DNA of 64,000 bases, taken from contig CM038471.1 of NCBI GenBank assembly GCA_021464415.1, positions 34,941,234 through 35,005,233 of the forward strand, in the 5' to 3' direction. Source of the DNA: Lonicera japonica. Its lineage: Eukaryota > Streptophyta > Magnoliopsida > Dipsacales > Caprifoliaceae. Positions 1-11,648 of this stretch are shown piece by piece. The first letter of the stretch is position 1; every line of letters starts with the position of its first letter. The translations under genes were made by a program, and so were the position numbers. The notes under the pieces are model-generated. The model was given only the letters and a program-made list of their open reading frames with translations, was not told where the DNA came from and searched no databases.

Positions 1-15
1 GTCCAAAGGGGGAGA

Positions 16-1895
16 TTGTAAGTGCCATTCTTCTGCTACAATTTTTGGAGCATTTCAAGTCAAAAAAAAAATCCTTCTTTCATGTCTAGAATTGCACGCC
101 CCTCGGTCTTATTTGTAAAGTCTCGGAGATATTTTTGAGCGTCGAAGCCATGTCCGAGAAGCTAGTATTGCGGACATAAAAATTCAGGTATATTTTTCTT
201 TATAAGCTTATAATTTTGCATAAGATCCAGATTTAAAAAATGAATTTTAATTTTTTTTCATGAGCTTAAGTGTGTTTCTTTTAAATGTGCTTTTGTGCTT
301 TAATCCAAGTGAAGGCTCTTTTTAAGTGTATTAATACATGTATAACCCTTCTATATTTGTGGCCCTTGGATTAAAAGTAATTTTGGCCTTTAGTGCTTTA
401 AAAATGTGTATCTCTTTTTCTCCTCCTTTTAGCTGTGGACAACACACAGCATACATATATGTTTTACTTTTCTTCTTTAATGTTTTTTTAGCCTTTGGAT
501 GAGATTGATTGTGGCCTTTAATTGATTGAGTTTATATTCATTTTTATTTCTTTCTCATTGAGCCGTAGACAATTAAAGCAGCAACAGCCAAATAAAAACA
601 CCCCTGAGCTCTAAATTTTCGTCCCTCTCTCTCTCACTTTTGTCTCTTTTCTCCAGAAAAATTATGAAGAACTAGAGTTCTTTTGTGTATTTTTTTTGGT
701 TAATTCTAGAGATTAGTTTTGGTTTAATATACTTGAGTTTTCTCTTACCTTGAGAGAGTAAATTTGTATGAGATATTTTTTTATCAATTTTCTTGTTAAT
801 TTTGTTGGATTCGGGCTAGTAATTTGGGGATTTTTGGAACTCAAGATCCAAAGTATTTTGTGTGTAATTTTCTGATGTTTTCTTGTTGTGCCGTATTTGG
901 ATTTGTGAGGTGTCCTTGGCGAGTTTGCATCTGTTTTGGCTGTGGTATTCTCAGTTCTGTTGTATCTGTTTCAGACTGCTGTGTATACATTAGTGCTTGT
1001 TTGATTTACGATCTGTCTCTCTGTTTTTTGAGTGGTTAATTTCTTCTTAAATTGGGTATTACTCTTTTAGTTCTCTACTTGTTATATATACTAGATTTTG
1101 ATCTTATTTAGATGTGAATATATGTAGTTATAATATGTTAATTTGTTGATAATACTGCTGCGAATTTGGGTGTGATCTGTTGAACTGCTCTGTTAAATTT
1201 TTTGTGTTTACTCTTGGAATTTTTGGGTGATTCCTTTGAAGAAAGTCTGTTTAGATTGCTGCCATTGAGACTATAAAATATGTACTGTTTTATGTACCTG
1301 AATTGTTGCTGATTGGATCTAATTTGTTTAAATCAGTTTTGAATACTTCCTTCTAATAATCTTCTTGTTCTTTGTGTTAAATAAATTTGTTTCAAGTTCT
1401 TATCAATGCCGTCTAGAGAAATTTGTTTTAAGGACTGTCTTATTGATTGTTTGTGAGGAGTAATGTTCATGTGAAATTTTTTCATTGGTTATTTGGCTGC
1501 ATTGTGTAATCTTCTTATACAATCTTGTTTTGAAACTATTTGAGCTTTATTAAATCTGGAACTTATGGAATTCTTTCTTGACTGAGCTTATTATTGTTCT
1601 TGATTCTTGTTGAGCTTATCTCGGAAAGTCTATTGTTATTGGTTTGGTTTGTGAGTTTTGTCGAGTTGGCTTGGTGAGGGAACTATGTACCCTTGGAATT
1701 GTACAGGTGTGTGCATTAGGGTCCTTGTAATTCTTTTTGTCCGTGAAAAACTCTTGTAAAAACTTTTTAAATAGTGGATTTGTTGTGAGGTAGGGTGCCT
1801 CCGTGGATGTTTCTTTCACTTGAGAGTTTACCACGTAAAAAAACCTTTGTGTTGTGGTTGATTGGTTAATTTTATATATTAGTTCATTAATTACA
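16..1895 (+). mobile_element. Ty1/copia-type 3' LTR, element enters from left edge
   Basis: The window opens with a purine tract, CAAAGGGGGAGAT, followed by TGTAAGTG. This is the usual polypurine tract and LTR start of plant copia elements. A pyrimidine-rich leader with many CT runs lies near 615-660. Near 1760-1890 is the typical copia LTR tail: a 'ccgtggatgt' and 'ccacgtaaaaaaacc' region, then an AT-rich tail ending close to 'aattaca'. No coding frame is convincing; the 71-codon frame at 824 has no recognisable domain. The body of the element must lie left of the window. The right boundary is approximate because neither a partner LTR nor a target duplication can be seen. If the element is intact, transcription would run left to right. 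Confidence 0.6.
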
Positions 1896-1982
1896 TCAAT
1901 ATCACAAAGGTTTTAAAGAATCTTGAAAAATTAAATAAATGTTTCAAAAAATTCAATTTCTACACTCTTGAAAAGTAAACTT

Positions 1983-2612
1983 CTAGTTTATTTTTAATTT
2001 TGGATTATCCATTGTGGAAATTTCACCATCCATGGTAAAAAAGTTAACAACATCTTTAGCCTCTGTTGGAGCTGCCGCTACTGGAGGAACCTTTACCTCT
2101 GGAGGTGGAGCTGTCGTTACAGCTAGTGGTGGAGCCTCCAATTCTGGTAGTGGTGCAATTGTTGATTGACTTGCTTCCTTGGGTAACTCAATCCTCTTTT
2201 GAATCTCTTTCATTTTTTTACCAGCCAACCACCTAATATCTTTCAAATCGGCTGATGATAGCCCTTCAAACCCTTTTCCCATTATGCATTGGTACATAAC
2301 ATAGGTCAACACTTTCTTGCGATTTTCCTTGCGTATTTTTTTTATTTTTTCATTAAGTTCAATGATCCTTTGCTTCATAAGACTTTCTTGGTTCGTCATT
2401 TCCTTGTATTGGTTCGTTTCTGGCATTTTCTTAAATTATGCAAACTTTCGCTAGGCCTTCGCCATAGTAGGCCACACCTCAGGCTGAGATGTGTCGAATG
2501 GAGTATAAATAATCACGCATGCATTAATGCCATAGTCGGTACTAAGTTTACTCACCTTCTTCATCAAGTCATTTTTTGCTTTTCTTAATTGTTGCTTTTC
2601 TTGATGAGCCAT
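1983..2612 (-). pseudogene. AGL80-like type I MADS-box pseudogene (array copy 1)
   Basis: Read on the minus strand, this matches the intact copy at 24480-25241 along most of its length. It keeps the second half of the MADS domain (LMKKVSKLSTDYGINAC, then IIYTPFDTSQPEVWP), the M-gamma region (KEMTNQESLMKQR, VMYQCIMG) and a Pro/Ala-rich tail. Breaks: the original start and first MADS residues are replaced by a (TG)n microsatellite at about 2631-2643. A 1-nt insertion lies in the segment equivalent to KKRKKGL. Two in-frame stops (TAG, TAA) fall just after 'PEVWPTMAKA', around 2425-2452, splitting it into a 53-codon and a 147-codon frame. The C-terminus diverges after the MDG motif. It cannot make a normal MADS protein. 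It shares its frameshift with the copy at 8013-8615. Confidence 0.85.
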
Positions 2613-2659
2613 TACTAATGTAAACAAGTGTGTGTGTGTGTGTCTTTTCATGGTCTAAA

Positions 2660-3170
2660 CGGCCATCACTATATATATATATAAAGGCAATGAGATTACA
2701 AAAATTAAAATTTGAAGAATTTTATATCTATATCCTTATTGAAATAATTATGACCTGGGTGAATTTCCATTTGAAGTTGTATTTAATAATAATTTTGAAA
2801 TTGGTAATTAAGTGTATTCCAAAAGTTAAAATTTTTAAATAAATTAATTTGGATAAAAGAATGCGTCACCAAGGACGTCATCCTGCAAAACCCTTGTAAG
2901 TATTGGGACCAACCTTGACGCAATGAATTATCCCTTATTGAACCTCAACTGATAAGGACCAAACAAAATGGTGTACGGAATCATTTTCCAAGTTCAAGGA
3001 CTATGTTACAGAGAAAGAAGGTGTTAGGCAACCATTTGTCCCTTTTGATCTTTTAATACATTTGTGTGCCTTGATAAAAAATTGGTTCTCAACATCTAGA
3101 TTCTATTATTGTCCTTCAATGAACAAGGTTGTTCAATATAGTTAAGTTCAAACAGAAATAAATCTTTTTC
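2660..3170 (-). promoter_or_regulatory. Duplicated upstream (promoter) region of MADS copy 1
   Basis: This flank lies upstream of the MADS start on the minus strand and is collinear with 8690-9390, with 25320-25560 and with 36530-36720. The conserved core contains a TATATATA run followed in sense direction by a block resembling 'GGCCGTTTAGACCA', then the start region. It has no open frame of note. It is probably a decayed promoter, inferred only from conservation among the paralogues and from position. Confidence 0.5.
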
Positions 3171-3199
3171 TTCTTCAATCTTCTCATCTTACAAGCTTT

Positions 3200-4135
3200 T
3201 TAGGTATTTTCATCTAAAGATTAGACTTTATATGCCTTGTATATTTAGTTCTTGTTTGTTAATGATAATATAACATATTTGTATGGTTCTAGAAAGCTTG
3301 TAGTCTTTATCCCCCATATATGGACCTTTTTTCCTCTTTGTAGAGATTATGAAGAGTTTTTAAAAACTCCATAAATGGTTTATAACTTTGTTAAACTAAT
3401 CTTTGATCCATTTAATGATATTTTGAGTGCTTCTTACATTATATGTGTTATCTAGACTCTTTATTGTCTATCTTAAATGATAATCGATTAGTTGACGAAT
3501 TTATCCCATAAACTTCAGCTCGTTTCATTGTAAGGATTCACTATTTAATTTTCATTCTTTTAACCCATTAGATATTATATACGTGCTTCATGTTAAACCT
3601 TTTTACAATGAAATTATCATCTCTATTTCGGATTAGCTATATCGGGAATGGGTTGTTTTATTTCACACCCGTTCCTAAGAGATAGACTCGATAATTTCAT
3701 ATTTTGTCAAACTTGGTTATTTTCTTTCTTAATATAGCTTAAATCAGGGAATGAGTTGTGTTGCTTCGCCCCCTTTGCTATTAAGGAAAACATTAATTTC
3801 CCCATCCATTAGAAAAATAGTATGAATATGTTTGTATGAGATAGTAATCGCCGTTTCTTATATAGCAAGTAACTTTAATTTCAAATGCCTTAATTAGTGC
3901 TTTCTTAATACTTTTCACAACCAATTTACATTTTCGTTGTTTTACAACCAACCTTTTATAAAACCAAAAAAATCGTAAAATCTGTAATATATTCCATACC
4001 TTTCCAACTATCCCTGTGGATCGATACTCGGACTTCCGAGACTATATTATAACTTGATGAGCCTGCACTTGGGCTACCACAATGCACTATTTTAGTGGCG
4101 TCATCCGATTCATGCTAAACAAACCCGAACCCTCG
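3200..4135 (+). mobile_element. Ty3/gypsy (Athila-like) LTR remnant, low certainty
   Basis: No gene is visible. At about 4008-4110 the sequence reads 'ctatccctgtggatcgatac', then a stretch with 'cctgcacttgggctaccaca', followed by 'tttagtggcgtcatccg'. Athila-type LTRs of plants commonly end in a 'ccctgtgg...tgcacttgg' block next to a tRNA-Asp-type primer site (tttggcgccgttgcc). The present sequence looks like a decayed version of both. A related block lies in reverse orientation near 28400-28520. The left boundary is not resolvable. Confidence 0.35.
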
Positions 4136-4459
4136 AATACACATATATACTATAAAAAAATGACTCTTTTGAGCCATGCTAAATACAACACATGCTAAGG
4201 AGGTAAACTGGATATAATATAGGAATGACAAAAAATTAACTTAAGAAAGGCCTTGAAACACTCCATAAAATAGTATAAGAATTGACAATATTATGTGTTT
4301 ATTAATTTTATACCACTATAACGAGGGGGCATTATATATGCTTGGTACATAAGATAAATAAAGAAAACAAAATAACCTAAATTAAATAAGAGATCACTTA
4401 TAAAGACAGGAGTATTAACTAAATCACTAAGTAATATATAAGGATATATGTATGTGTGT

Positions 4460-5666
4460 GTGTGTGTTAAAAGTAATCACTACTTCCCTTTTCACTTCCT
4501 TTCTTCTCAATTCATTCAATTCAAATATATAAGATTTAGACAGAAATTGTTTAATGTCTGTTTAGGGAAAAAAACTATTCTTAAATGGACTAATAATGTC
4601 AATCTTCTCCCCTACCAAAAGTGAAAACCCAAAACAAACGACCCAAAAAAATTAGCGTTGATTCCTTTATTTTCAGTTCAATTTCTACCTTAACAAAAAA
4701 AAGCATCTATTCTTTTTAGGATGTTTTAAACCCATGCACCAAAACATTTTTCTCACCCCACTTGTAAACTTTCTCCACCCATTTTTTTAAAAATTCTTCT
4801 TCTCACCCATCTAATTTCACAACCAAACATATACTAATAAAAAGAAAAAAAAATTAAACTCACCTACCAAAACATTCTTTTTACCCATTTGTAAACCCAC
4901 CTACCATTTTCTTAAAAACAGTGAATTAATAAAACCACAATGAACAAACCAAAATTTTTATCAAATAATCAGGAATCGTCTGGTGGATTGATACTACTGC
5001 TGCAAAGTATGACCAGGGCATGATTTTCTGAGGAAAAAAAAGAAACAATGTCCAAAGAAGAATTAGAGCAACATTATTTGTATATGAAATATGGAAAACC
5101 AAGAAACCATAATTTGACTTTCGTTAATATTGCTAAAAAGTTGTATATTTTTTGAAATGATAAATTGTTAGCCTTTGTAATTCTGACATACAGTATGTAC
5201 ATAGATGGATTTGGAAGTAAATTAACAATTTTAAGCGTGATTGATATACATATACATATATACACACACATATCATCTCTAAGAAAATTTCAATTAAAAT
5301 TATGTCTTCATGATCAAGAAATAATTTGTTTTATATGGGTTTAATTTATGTGGCTTTTTTTTTTCATTTCCCCTTATAAATGTGTGATGATACTCTTTTA
5401 CTAAATATGAATGAATAATCCATTTGAAGGTTAGGGGGAGATTTCAATTGTCAATGAACCGTGAGTTTAGAAGCTTTTTCGAGACGGCAATGAGTTTCTT
5501 GGATGTGCAATGGGAAAAAAAAGATTTCATTGTTTAGCGTATAAAAAAGAGTTGGGGTGTGTTTGGCGTGTAGAAAAGAGACAGGGTAGGTTGAATGTTT
5601 TTGATAAAAATTGGTGGGTGAAGTGCAAGTTTTCTCTTATCGGGGTGAGAAGATTATTTTTGTGGA
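4460..5666. repeat. Segmental duplication, block X copy 1 (matches 40270-41480)
   Basis: This block is collinear with 40270-41480. Shared landmarks are 'cagtgaattaa...aaaccacaat', 'gaattgatactac/attgct', 'caagaaataattygtttt' and 'gaggcggcaatgagtt'-like text. It contains no gene. The 61- and 68-codon frames at 5510-5817 are low-complexity and not conserved between the copies. A (TG)n run lies at 4452-4466. The block continues at 6888-7080 after the insertion at 5667-6881. Confidence 0.75.
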
Positions 5667-6881
5667 TCTTGCGCACGATTTTGTGCGAATTTTAAACCTT
5701 TTACTTATCTTTGATTGTTCGTTTTATGTAGTAAAAGTTATTTATTTTATTTATCTTTATTATATTGTAATAATTATAAAGTATGTGAAGAAAAGATCAA
5801 TAAAAGGTTTGAATTGAGTGAATAAAGTATCGAAGTCAAGAAGAAGCGAATCGAAGCAATCCCAAAACAAGAATTATATTTGAAAAAGTTAAGCAACAGT
5901 CTTGTATTTTGAGCATATCTTTTCGCTCAGAGGTCAGATTTTGGCATTGTTTATATGGTTGAAAAGAATATTCTTAGACCAACAACTTTCGTGTTTTGAG
6001 TTTTTTCAAATTAATTAGAAGGTTTACTTTGTCAAAAACAATCTTAAAGTTATTACCAATGCACAATGATGAACATTAAGATGTGTGGCCTCCATTTAAT
6101 TTCTTGCTCCTTGCTCCTCTACAATCCAATCCTTATTCAACATCTTTCCGTACTTTCCTCATTAAACTCTAACTCTCCTCTTATTTATTGAATCATTTTT
6201 CATTAAAAACAAATCCATCAATTTTAACCAAAACTCTCAACTCCTACTGTGCAACTCTTTTTGAGAGATTGTCTACGATTTTAGCAGATGTATATTTCCT
6301 TGAGAGAAACATGGTGAGGGTTCAATCTGGAAACTCTTAATTTCTATTATGCGAAGCCTCGTTTAGGTTGTTTGTGTTTTTGGAAGAACAAATAAATCTT
6401 TACGATGGAAGATAATAAGATTTCGAGCCTTGATTTTCGTGGTACAACATTAGGTGGTGAGGTTATTTGCGTTTTTAGAAGAACAAATATTCTCATAATT
6501 GAAGTTGTATTGTGAAGGTTAGGAAGGGAATAAATTTTCAAGTTCGCGTTTGTCGAACATTCTCTGTAGCAAATGCAATTCTAAGCAGAGGAAGATTTGG
6601 AATTTCAGCCATCTATCTTAGGAATTAGTTTTTATTTTTATTTTTTATTAAATTAGTTTCGAATTTTATTTTTCTTATTGTAATAAAGTAAATTAGATTA
6701 ATATAGATTCTAAACATTCATTCCCAGTGGATTCGATCCCTTACTTCGCTATCTACATTATTAATGTAGTGTAGTAAAATAAGGGTTTTTGAATTAGCGT
6801 TTTTCTTGCGACGGAAAAAAAAATTTTTCAATAGATTTATTTTAAATTCCCCTTTGTTTTTTATGTTTTTGTTTTATTGAC
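5667..6881. mobile_element. 1.2-kb insertion, solo-LTR-like, flanked by TGTGGA repeats
   Basis: The block is flanked by TGTGGA at 5661-5666 and again at 6882-6887. The paralogous segment at about 41453-41500 lacks the whole 1215 bp and reads through directly, so it acts as an empty site. Internal text such as 'gcatatcttttcgctcagag' and 'cccagtggattcgatccctt' resembles Athila/gypsy LTRs, but the ends are not TG...CA. The left end holds a short palindrome (CGCAC, 6 nt, GTGCG). No coding frame is convincing. I infer a solo LTR or a small non-autonomous retroelement. Confidence 0.55.
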
Positions 6882-6887
6882 TGTGGA

Positions 6888-8012
6888 AATTAACATCCCT
6901 ATATTTATTTTTCTTCATTCAGTAAATTCACTACACCACTGGGGTGAACTAAAAGATTTTCCTAAAAAGCAGCGAGTTGAGTTGAAATTATTCTCACACT
7001 AGGGTTAGAAGAATAATATTGTGGGTTTGTTTAAGAACACCCCAAAAAAACCGAAATTGTTTACAATAACAACGATCAGTTTGAAATTTAGCATGCTTAG
7101 ACAACATGCACTATAGAAATAATTTTAATTGATATTCCATTTATTACGTTTATAAAAGTTCAAGAAATACGTCTAATATATATCATAAACACAAATAACT
7201 ACAATACGATTGAGGCCGTGTTTGAGAACCCCAATTTACAATTGTGGAACCAATGTTGCTCAAATTTAAATTCTTAGGCTTAGAACATTCTCTCAAATTG
7301 CATTGTATTTTTTTTTTATTTATTGGCTTTCCACAAGTTGTCTCCAAATTATATTGAATGCATGACTAATCCCTCCACGGATATCCGACCTATCGTTGGA
7401 TATAATGGTTTTGTAAGGTTTGGAGTTCGAAGTCGAGATCTCTCGGAACCAATTGCCCTAACAGGTGTAAGTGGGACAAGCCACCAGACCATATATAAAT
7501 GAATACATTCTAGAAACTCACTAGTAAAGATGTATAATATTACTTACTAAACGTGTATTTGGAAACCTCAATTCTATGTCATGAAATTGGGGCATCATGA
7601 TTTTGGAATTTCGATATCATTCTAAAATCATCAATTCTAAAAGATTGAATTCTACGGGAGATTCTTGAAAGAAGTGTTAATTTGCAAATTAAATAAATAA
7701 AGCATAAATTGATGAGCAGGGATTAATTTCTTGAAGGCATAGATTATGAAATATTAAGATAAACCATCAAAATCTATAAGATTTAATAATCAAACAAGCA
7801 AGAAATTAACTAGCAAGAAAAGCTTAGAGAGGGGGGACGGGAGAGAGAGAGAGAGAGAGAGGGAGAGAAATAAGCTACACTAAAGGAAAAAATGCATTAG
7901 GCCACATATCATTAATGATTCTACTTATTATCCCGGTATGGCATAGCATCTCATCATCCTTATGACCAAACCTTGCTTGCTCATTAATGTCGTTCAACAA
8001 TTCCATGAACAA
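6888..8012. repeat. Duplicated array flank, end of block X and 3' flank of MADS copy 2
   Basis: 6888-7080 continues block X and matches 41490-41640, including a 'gtgaactraaagattttc' segment. From about 7080 to 7340 the text matches the 3' flank of the intact copy (22820-22940 joined to 23965-24120) and of the stub copy (53840-54120), with 'aaagttcaagaaatacgtct' shared. A (GA)n microsatellite lies at about 7844-7862. No gene is seen. A 7370-7495 stretch containing 'ggagttcgaagtcgag' may be SINE-like but could not be supported. Confidence 0.6.
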
Positions 8013-8615
8013 TTATGGCATTTGAGTACCATCCATGGTCAAAACGTCAACAACTTCCCTTGCCTCCATTGGACCTGCAGCTGCTGTTAGAGCCTTCACA
8101 TCTGGGGGTAGAGCTGCCGTTGCAGCTAGTGCTGGAGCCTCCACTTCTGGTGGTGGTGCTACTGTTGAATGGCCTGCTTTCTTAAGTGACTCAATCCTTT
8201 TTTGAATCTCTTTTATCTTTTTACTAGCCAACCACCTAAGATCATTAATATCAGCCAGTGATAGTCCTTCAAACCCTCTTCCCATCATGCATTGGTACAT
8301 AACATGTGTCATCTCTTTCTCGTGATTTTCCTTACGTATTTTTTTAATTTTTTCATTAGCTTCAGTGATCATTTGCTTCATAAAACTTTCTTGGTTCATC
8401 ATTTCCTTGTATTGCTCTGTTTCTGGCATTTTCTTGAATCGCTCAAGCACTTGTTGGGCCCCTGCCATGTTAGGCCACACCTCGGGCTGAGATGTGTTGG
8501 ATGGAGTATAAATAATCGCACATGCATCAACGCCATATTCAGTACTAAGTTCACTCAACTCATTCTTCAAATCCCTTTTTGCTTTTCTTAAATGTTGATT
8601 TTCTTGATGCGCCAT
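8013..8615 (-). CDS. Truncated AGL80-like MADS paralogue, 200-codon frame with new N-terminus (array copy 2)
   Basis: This is a continuous 200-aa frame. Compared with the intact paralogue, the ancestral start codon has become GTG. A TAC codon in the basic region has become TAA, and a 1-nt insertion shifts the frame in the KKRKKGL segment. The visible frame starts at an out-of-frame ATG, so residues 1-20 (MAHQENQHLRKAKRDL...) are not MADS sequence. From about residue 21 (ELSELSTEYGVDACAIIYT) the true MADS frame resumes. It then keeps SQPEVWPN, KEMMNQESFMKQ, EKEMTHVMYQCMMG and the Pro/Ala-rich tail. A CAA-to-TAA change ends it after MDGTQMP, losing about 36 C-terminal residues. The DNA-contacting basic N-terminus is absent. 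It may be a pseudogene or, less likely, a truncated protein with dimerisation potential only. Expression is unknown. Confidence 0.6.
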   Translation of the reverse strand: MAHQENQHLRKAKRDLKNELSELSTEYGVDACAIIYTPSNTSQPEVWPNMAGAQQVLERFKKMPETEQYKEMMNQESFMKQMITEANEKIKKIRKENHEKEMTHVMYQCMMGRGFEGLSLADINDLRWLASKKIKEIQKRIESLKKAGHSTVAPPPEVEAPALAATAALPPDVKALTAAAGPMEAREVVDVLTMDGTQMP

Positions 8616-8639
8616 CGCTTATTTAAGCAAGCTTAGCTA

Positions 8640-9400
8640 TTTTTCTTATCACAACAATAACTAGTGTGTGCGACTTTTGGTGGTCTAAATGGCCATTGCT
8701 ATATATAAAGGCAATGCGGTTACAAAAATTAACATTTGAAGATTTTTATATTTATGTCCTTATTGGAGATAATTATGACTGGGTTAAATTTCTATTTTAA
8801 GTTATATTAAATAATAATTTTGAAACTACTAATTAAGAGTATTCCAAAAGTTAAAATTTGGAAAGAATTTATTTTGGTTAAAAGAATGCGTAAGCAAGGA
8901 TGTCACCCTGCAAAATCCTAGTAAGCATTCGGACCTAACATAACACAATGAATGTGCGACTCGATCACTTGAATATATCTAAGTAGAACTAAATAAGGGA
9001 AAGAAAAAAAAAACTAGTGCCCTATTTAAAACCTCGATCCTAAACACACCTAGTTTCAACATATCTCGCTGGTTATGTGGTTGCCTTTAAGTAAATGGTT
9101 TTGGTCACTATTGAATGCCAACGCTTACTTAGAAGTCTCTAGTCTATTTTATTTGAAAATAGACAAAATACATAGATCCTCAACCAATGAGAACCTAACA
9201 AAATGGTCTTTTAAGTTCAAGGACTATGCTACATAAAGGGAATGTGTTAGGCAACTACTCCACCCTTTCAGTCTCTCAATACATTTGTTTGCATTAATAA
9301 AAATATGTTTCTTAACATCTAGATTCTATTATTTTCCTTAAACAAACTAGGTCGACCAATGAAGCGAAGTTTAAACAGGAAATATGACATTACCAAATCC
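8640..9400 (-). promoter_or_regulatory. Duplicated upstream region of MADS copy 2
   Basis: This is collinear with 2650-3170 and, near the gene, with 25320-25560 and 36530-36720. A TATATATA element at about 8699-8706 sits at the same relative place as in the intact copy. The sense-strand block 'GCCATTTAGACCA' next to it is shared. Shared distal text includes 'ctgcaaaaycc' and 'gttcaaggactatg'. There is no gene. Confidence 0.5.
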
Positions 9401-9459
9401 AGGACTAGGTTAAATTTTGCGAGTGGAGCCAGTTGATACCTGGAGTCGGTCCAAACCAG

Positions 9460-10190
9460 TGCTGTGAATATGAGAGCAATTAACCCAGCCTTGAACTACA
9501 ATTATAACCTGAGAAACCCCTTTTAAAAGTTTTCCCGAACACTAAGTGGGAAAAATTCCGACTAGCAATAAATATCAACCAACCAAGCAGGCAAACAAGT
9601 AATCCACACACAATATATATGCTTGATGAATAAAAGATAAAGTATACGGTAAATAAACAGCAAAAGAATCAAGAAAATACTCCAGGACGTAATATGGTTA
9701 CCTAAACTGAGTCTTCCACGTAAAAGGAGAGAACTTTATTGATGAAGAGAAATTTGGAACTCAATCCCTCTCATCGATCAATGGAACAAACCTCCAATTG
9801 ATCTAAAATTTTCAAATCCTAGCTAAACCCTAGTTAAAAAGTTGTCACAAGAAATCCCTCTTGTAAGAACCAAATCCTAGATTTCTCTACATGCACTATA
9901 TTACAAGTTGTACAACAATATAGAATAAAGACTGGCATATCTATTTATATAAGTGAAAGACATAGTAATGGGCCTACGCTGCATTCCCATCACTTACCAG
10001 TAGAACACTTAATTGGTCCATACCGGTACATCACTAGACAAAACTAACTTCGCCGAAAAAACACGTGTACCAATATGACCAAACTAGACGATACAAGTAC
10101 ACAACTGCCAGCACTAAAGTTGAACCTCTGTCACTCTACATATCAGTATGACTCCTTAAACTTCTTAAGCTGGCGAATACACTTTTTCTT
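9460..10190 (-). repeat. 3' LTR of decayed copia element
   Basis: It aligns with 12921-13195 over its first 280 bp at clearly diverged identity (my visual estimate is below 85%). The inner boundary is approximate because no polypurine tract survives next to it; the junction with reverse-transcriptase sequence lies at about 10180-10210. Confidence 0.6.
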
Positions 10191-10204
10191 ACCTACTTCC
10201 TTAA

Positions 10205-10620
10205 ACCTTTACGGTTGCGCCATGTAAATCATCCATTTTTATTCGCCATAAAAAAATCTTTCTTTACATCCATTTGCTTAAGTTCCATATCAAACTAAGC
10301 TACCATAGCTAGCAATACCTGTATCGAAGTGTGTCCTACTACTAGAGAAAAGATCACATTATAGTCAATCCCCTCATTCTTAGAAAAACACGTCGCTATT
10401 AACTGTACCTTTTAGCCTAGAGCTTCATTTTTGTTGACTGCCTCTTTCTTCCTAAATATTCGTTTGCAACCAACCATAAGACTGATGGCTTCTTTGTAAG
10501 TCGTTGGATCACCCTCACTAGTAATAAGGGTATAGTTTACTTCGCCTTCCCAGCCAAACCAAAAGGATTGCCCTCTATGGTCTATCTTACGCTATTAATG
10601 GTTCTTGTTCCCCTGCTTAA
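10205..10620 (-). pseudogene. Copia reverse transcriptase remnant
   Basis: Minus-strand translation, allowing for shifts and stops, gives 'GEVNYTLITSEGDPTTYKEA', 'GCKRIF', 'KNEGIDYN', 'VGHTSIQVLLAMVA' and 'LKQMDVKKDFF'. These correspond to the copia motifs DP.TYKEA, GCKWVF, EGIDYNE.FSPV, IR.LLA and QLDVK.AFLHG. The catalytic YVDD part is missing, lost in the deletion that joins this piece to the LTR. Confidence 0.75.
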
Positions 10621-11648
10621 GATTGCTCTACCTCACCCCATCCTTCATTAGATTCCTCTCATTCTAGCTCCACCTCTACTGTGTCATCATTGGCTTGAAA
10701 TTTTTGAGATTAATCTCTCGTACTGTTTGAAATTGCTCCATCACTTACAATAACTGACGGACTTAGTGCTAAAATTGGAATCTTGATTGTAGTTACACCA
10801 TCGTTATCAGCGATCTTTTGATATTCTCGTGTTTACAGCATCGTTATCAGCCATCGAATATCACATCCTTGCTAAAAAATAGCTTCTTTGCTATATGATC
10901 CCAAAGTTTGAACTTTTCACTTCTTCCCCAACATCAAGAAAGATACACCGTGAGTTTTTGGGTCATTCTTAGATCTCTCATCGCTATGAATATTCTCATA
11001 TAACAGGACTCAGACACTGTAAGCATAGAGTAGTTTATTTTTAGTCATAATCGTACTTCTTCTAGACATTTCAATTCAAGATTCACATTTGCTGACTTAT
11101 TAATCAGATAAATGACATGATCAATACTTGTCAACCAAAAAGTTTTAGCCATGCCGACTTGCAGCCTTCAACATCTTGCCCTTTCTATAATGGCACAGTT
11201 CATCCTTTTCACAACATCATTATACTATGGAATTCTCTTCACGATAAAATGCCTTATGATTCCGGCATCTTTACAAAACTTTAAGAATTCACCATCATTA
11301 TATTCACCCCATTGATGCTCCTCAAATACCTTATTTTTTGACCAGTTTGATTTACCACCATAGCCTCCACTTCTTGAATTTCCTAAAAGCGTCGAACATT
11401 TCCCTAAAGTATTAAATCCAGACTAGCGTGAAAAATCATTAACAAAAGTATTTGAAACCTCCTAAAGAACATGCCTTTAAAGGACCTCAGACATCGAAAT
11501 TAATATAATCAACGATACCTTTACTTTTGTGCTCACTAGTATCAAAACGAGGTCGAGTTTGCTTACCCATTATGCAATACTTATAAAAATCTAGTTGGCA
11601 TCCATGGATCACCTTCTACAATTTTCGGTGAAGGAGCTCTTACATACC

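Noticed and set aside
824..1039. 71-codon Cys-rich frame in the left LTR
   Set aside because: Cys/Phe richness comes from TGT/TTT-rich LTR sequence. There is no signal peptide plus spacing pattern of a known peptide family, and it lies inside a copia LTR.
2289..2588. 99-codon plus frame opposite MADS copy 1 (also 8292-8591 and 24858-25130)
   Set aside because: Antisense shadow of the MADS coding region. Similarity between the three frames only mirrors the MADS conservation on the other strand.
7370..7495. SINE with box B-like 'agttcgaagtc'
   Set aside because: No convincing box A at proper spacing, no poly(A) or T tail, and no target duplication.
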